Positions 60,907 to 64,000 of a DNA stretch of 64,000 bases are shown in pieces (position 1 is the first letter of the stretch; every line of letters starts with the position of its first letter). The stretch is from Euglena gracilis. Taxonomy: Eukaryota; Euglenida; Euglenophyceae; Euglenales. The position numbers and the translations under genes were made by a program. The stretch is from assembly GCA_039621445.1 (NCBI GenBank), contig CP154954.1, positions 39,269,816 through 39,333,815 of the forward strand, written 5' to 3'. Under the pieces are notes generated by a model that saw nothing but the letters and a program-made list of their open reading frames with translations, was not told where the DNA came from and made no database searches.

Positions 60907-61392
60907 AATACATTTCTTTTCTGTTTCATGCAAAATGGCTCAGGGGGCCGGTTTTTCTCATTGCCGTCTTTTTCATATTTGCACTCTTTTTTTGGAATCC
61001 CAAAACACAAAAGGCATCAATGTTAAAATTACCACATTTTCCCCACATTCAATGGGGGCTGGGCACGGCGGGGTGGGGGGGGGCTGAGGGCGGGGAGTGG
61101 TTCAGTGGCGACTGAAATTTCTGGCCCCCGGAAATATCACGAAGTTTCAAAATTTTTTACTTTTTTATTTCCGACAGTTTTCCACGAATGTCACCACCAT
61201 ATCGAGCAGGGGTCCAAGGAAGGGTCCGATTGGGCCATCATTTAACGGGCCCGATTTTTTGGGGGGGTCCCCGTCCCCCCCCACCGGGGGGTCCTGAGCC
61301 ACCCTGGGGTGGGTGGGTGGGTCAGACGCCACGAGCGATGCGCCAAAACCCCCAACGCCATCTTTTATGGAAAAAAAAAGCCTTACTGTCTG

Positions 61393-61409
61393 GCCGCCCT
61401 TTGGGCGGC
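61393..61409. repeat. Hairpin motif, copy 3 (loop TTT)
   Basis: GCCGCCC-TTT-GGGCGGC, preceded by ACTGTCTG. The stem is kept while the loop changed. Confidence 0.75.
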
Positions 61410-61905
61410 TGGGGAAAACTTGTCATAATGGGCCTTGTCAGGAAGTTATTGTTTCCTTGCCCCCGAGAAAAAACAAAACTTCTACACCCCTGCTATGATC
61501 CGCCTACTTCGGCAAAGAAAAGCAGTAAGAAGCACCACAACCAACACCACACACCAAAAAACAACAGCCAGAAAGAAGATCAGGACATCACTGGAGTTTT
61601 TTGCGGAGCGGCAGCTGTCTCTGCCTCTCGTTATCCCGAATACTTGCATTCCTAAAGGATTCTCATAAAATCCCTGTTTCGTCATTGGTTTTTCACCCGT
61701 CCGAACCCCAAGGGCCCACCGACCCCCACCGACCAAAAATTTCCATCTGAGAGTGTTACTGCTGGTGTAAGGCACTTATTTGGACCCATCCGGACCATTT
61801 CCGGGTGGTTTGGACCCTCCACAGACCATTTTTATGACCACTGACTAGCTACCGATTAGTTTGCATACAACTTTCTTCAAAAAAGTCAGTGAGACTTTCC
61901 CGTAA

Positions 61906-62553
61906 CTACGTTGGAGTGGGTCGTAGGCCGACTAGTCCGCCGACCACCAAGGACCCCCCTCCTGTCTCGGCGACGAGCTGCCGGCCAGGCCTAGTCGGCC
62001 GACCAATTTGTCGGTCGGCCGACCACCCAGGACCCCCCCCCCCCAGTCCCCCCCAGTCAGCTGTGGAGGCGCGGGATTTCCCCTGCCCCTTAGTCTGAGG
62101 CTTCGGCTGGGAGGTTCGCCCATAGCCGGAAGACGTAACCTGTGTGAATCCTTGTCTCGAGATTAATCCCCGAGCAGAGGATGCAGCACCCTGGCCGCCA
62201 GTACCTCCACCGCCTTTCGGTGTGGGCTGGTCACCAGATTTCGGTGGGGGTTTACAAGGTGCGGCGCCCGGCTTTGATTTGGCCGGGGCCTTCGGGCTTC
62301 CGGTTTCCGGAGGGTCCGAGGGCCGCCTGTCGGCGTGACGCTTGCTCGCCCAGGTGCGTGGTGACGCTTGGGACGGGGGTCTTTTCCCAGACACCGAGCG
62401 ACGTTGCCCTTCAGCAGGGGTTTCTGGAGCTGAGGGTCGTCCTACATGTTCCTTTGCGGCGCCCATGGTTTTTCCAGGGGTGGCCTTGGGGGAGGGTGTA
62501 GGAGTAGGTGTGGCCGGCGCGTTTCGCGCTGGTTGGGCCTGTGGTGGAGGCAT
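61906..62553 (-). CDS. Pro/Gly-rich basic frame after the 2C chromodomain
   Basis: About 215 residues, low-complexity (PATPTPTPSPK, GKRPPSQASP, PKGGGGTGGQG). It is in phase with the 2C chromodomain frame: after that domain's TGA at 62647-62649 the phase stays open into this stretch. It may be a C-terminal tail cut off by a stop, or unrelated sequence joined at 2C's end. No family recognised. Confidence 0.35.
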   Translation of the reverse strand: MPPPQAQPARNAPATPTPTPSPKATPGKTMGAAKEHVGRPSAPETPAEGQRRSVSGKRPPSQASPRTWASKRHADRRPSDPPETGSPKAPAKSKPGAAPCKPPPKSGDQPTPKGGGGTGGQGAASSARGLISRQGFTQVTSSGYGRTSQPKPQTKGQGKSRASTADWGGLGGGGPGWSADRQIGRPTRPGRQLVAETGGGSLVVGGLVGLRPTPT

Positions 62554-62646
62554 GGACGTCCCCTCAGCCTGTTTTTCAGGTGCGCATGTCCCAGTGCCTG
62601 GACGCTTAATCGTGGTGACTCTGGCTGTGCCCTGAGGTGCGGGTTG

Positions 62647-63548
62647 TCAGTCTTGCTGGACATACCCAACGAAACTGGTTGCTGGCTCCCAAGTGTCCTC
62701 CTCGGGCCCATACCCTTTCCAGCGGACTTTCCAAAGGTACATACCTTTATCGAGTTTGTGATTGATGATTTTATCGACTACAAAATCGTCCGTCTCAGGT
62801 AATCTGGGACAGGGCTTGAAATGCAAGCACGGGATGGGTATCCCATCCGGTTGTGACAGGTATGGTTTGCAGTCGTCCATATGAACGTCCTCAACACCAT
62901 TCGGTAATGCAACCTTATATCGCCAGCTGGTACCTAGTCTTTCTAAAATTTCACAGGGTCCGAGCCAAGGGGGGTCCAGCTTGGAAGGCCCGCATGCGAG
63001 TACGGCTACTCCGTACCCACACGCGGTCACCGGGACTATACACAGGTGACTTGAAATGCTGCAAAAACGATTTCCGTTTATTTGCATGAATATCAGTTAT
63101 TCGCTTCTGGACTGCAGAACGTACATTTTCTACTTCCGCAAACCAGGTCTCGCAAATGACACTCTTTCGGTCGGGTCTCTCCGAAGGGACATCCCCTATA
63201 GCCGGAGCGTCCGAAAACTAGTTTATAGGGGGAGTGAGGTAAAACCAGCCCTGATAAGGTACTAATATAGAACAAAGACCATGGTAGCACTGATATCCAG
63301 TTGCTGCGCGAGTCAGCCAGTGAAAGGCGATGCATATTCACGACGGATTTCACGGCTGCCTCGGCTCTACCATCGCCTTTGGGTTGGTATATAATGGAAA
63401 AATGTTGCTCGATTCCGAGTAAACCGCATAAGGTGGTGAAAAACGTTGAAGAAATCAAATGGTGTTGATCACTCAAAATTTCATTCGGTAAAGCATTTAT
63501 GCAAATGCATTTCTCCAAAAATATAACCGCCAAACTTTGGGCAGTCAA
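62647..63548 (-). pseudogene. Family 2 fragment 2C: integrase end and chromodomain
   Basis: From 63548: GLTAQSLAVIFLEKC, LSDQHHLISS (second catalytic Asp), KGDGRAEAAV (Glu), then a phase change near 63180 and the integrase tail (VALPNGVEDVHMDD) with chromodomain ([18 protein letters not shown]). Homology to 2A/2B begins near 63565 and stops just after VGYVQQD. It is diverged from both copies, so an older insertion. Confidence 0.85.
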
Positions 63549-63989
63549 CCCTGACTTCTGGCAACAGGCAACCGGAAACAGGGAGGTTGAGGCGTAATAC
63601 CTCAGGCGTGTGGGGTACCGTCTCTGTCGGGTTTTCCCGCGGAGGGGTCGGTACGCCTGTTGTACTCAGCGAGGTCGGCGAGAGCGGTACAGGTGAAAAC
63701 TCACCTGCCGGTGCTGCCGGTTCCTGGGCCATTTCCGCCACAGTATCCAGCGTCACTACCGATGGGCTACGGGTTTACCGTGCCGGAGGTTCTACTGGCT
63801 GAGGTTCAGCCTCGGCCATGGGAACTGCTTCTTCCTCCTGTTCTTCTTCCTCCTCCGCTTCCGGAGGGGATTCCTCGGTACGCAGCTGTGCTGCAGAACG
63901 CGGGCCTTCCCGGCTCTGTAGCACCCTTGTGCGTCTGACAGGCCGTAAAGGCTTATACTTTCACTCCTGTCAGAGTTCGGGTATGGCAT
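63481..63989 (-). pseudogene. Acidic and Pro-rich frame at the window end
   Basis: One minus-strand phase gives an acidic run (SPPEAEEEEEQEEEAVPMAEAEPQP), a TAA, then a Pro/Thr-rich stretch (SPVPLSPTSLSTTGVPTPPRE) running out of phase into the 2C integrase. No family recognised; it could be an element linker or chance open sequence. Confidence 0.25.
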
Positions 63990-64000
63990 TGGCCACGTCG

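Larger units (their letters stand above)
57499..61900. other. Long noncoding region with small repeats
   Basis: No supported gene in 4.4 kb. AT-rich with G and C runs; every frame is short or low-complexity. Named below: three 40-bp units, an (AC)16 tract and three hairpin motifs. Also, GCTAGCCAGCCC occurs near 59492 and 59729 within G/C runs. Confidence 0.6.

Overview
This window looks like repeat-dense nuclear DNA of a protist, most likely a dinoflagellate. That is an inference from three things: Gag and Gag-like proteins with long Lys-Gly tracts, an LTR element carrying a cytosine methyltransferase (such elements are reported from dinoflagellates and charophyte algae), and a GC-rich APE/RT/RNase H LINE. 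I see no rRNA, tRNA, CRISPR array or bacterial operon. Almost every recognisable gene belongs to a retrotransposon, many nested or broken.

Layout. (1) 1-14022, plus strand: a head-to-tail array of one chromodomain Ty3/gypsy family (family 1). Copy A (from before the window to 6064) has Gag, a C5-cytosine DNA methyltransferase split by a one-base +1 shift, an NPPW methyltransferase-like domain, protease, RT, RNase H, integrase and chromodomain. A shared 1.7 kb LTR-like block with Z-DNA-prone and G-rich hairpin repeats follows. Copy B (7869-11903) is an internal-deletion derivative that fuses the Gag N-terminus to late protease/RT. The block then repeats and copy C begins, but it is broken after about 92 Gag codons.
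(2) 14004-30977, minus strand: family 2 chromovirus copy 2A, degenerate, interrupted inside its protease gene by element 3 (18826-27792), a gag-only LTR element with a clear 6-bp target duplication, identical-length 433-bp LTRs, a PPT and a tRNA-primed PBS.
(3) 30978-34898: noncoding DNA and a 2.4 kb minisatellite of 29-30 bp units.
(4) 34899-44727, plus strand: family 2 copy 2B with 5' LTR, three tandem PBS copies, gag, protease and pol, all decayed. 2A and 2B form an inverted repeat with arms of about 8 kb.
(5) 44867-47551: an unrecognised Pro-rich, Lys-Gly-rich gene with two apparent frameshifts. (6) 48458-56467, minus strand: a LINE with ORF1, APE-type endonuclease, RT, RNase H and a long C-terminal extension, whose early stops are all TAG. 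(7) 56490-61900: mostly noncoding, with small repeat families. (8) 61906-64000: a third family 2 fragment (2C) and Pro-rich/acidic reading frames.

The most notable content is the methyltransferase-bearing element and its apparent +1 recoding point (UUU UGA), a comparable conserved protease/RT overlap ending at GCC UGA in family 2, and the tandemly repeated primer binding sites.
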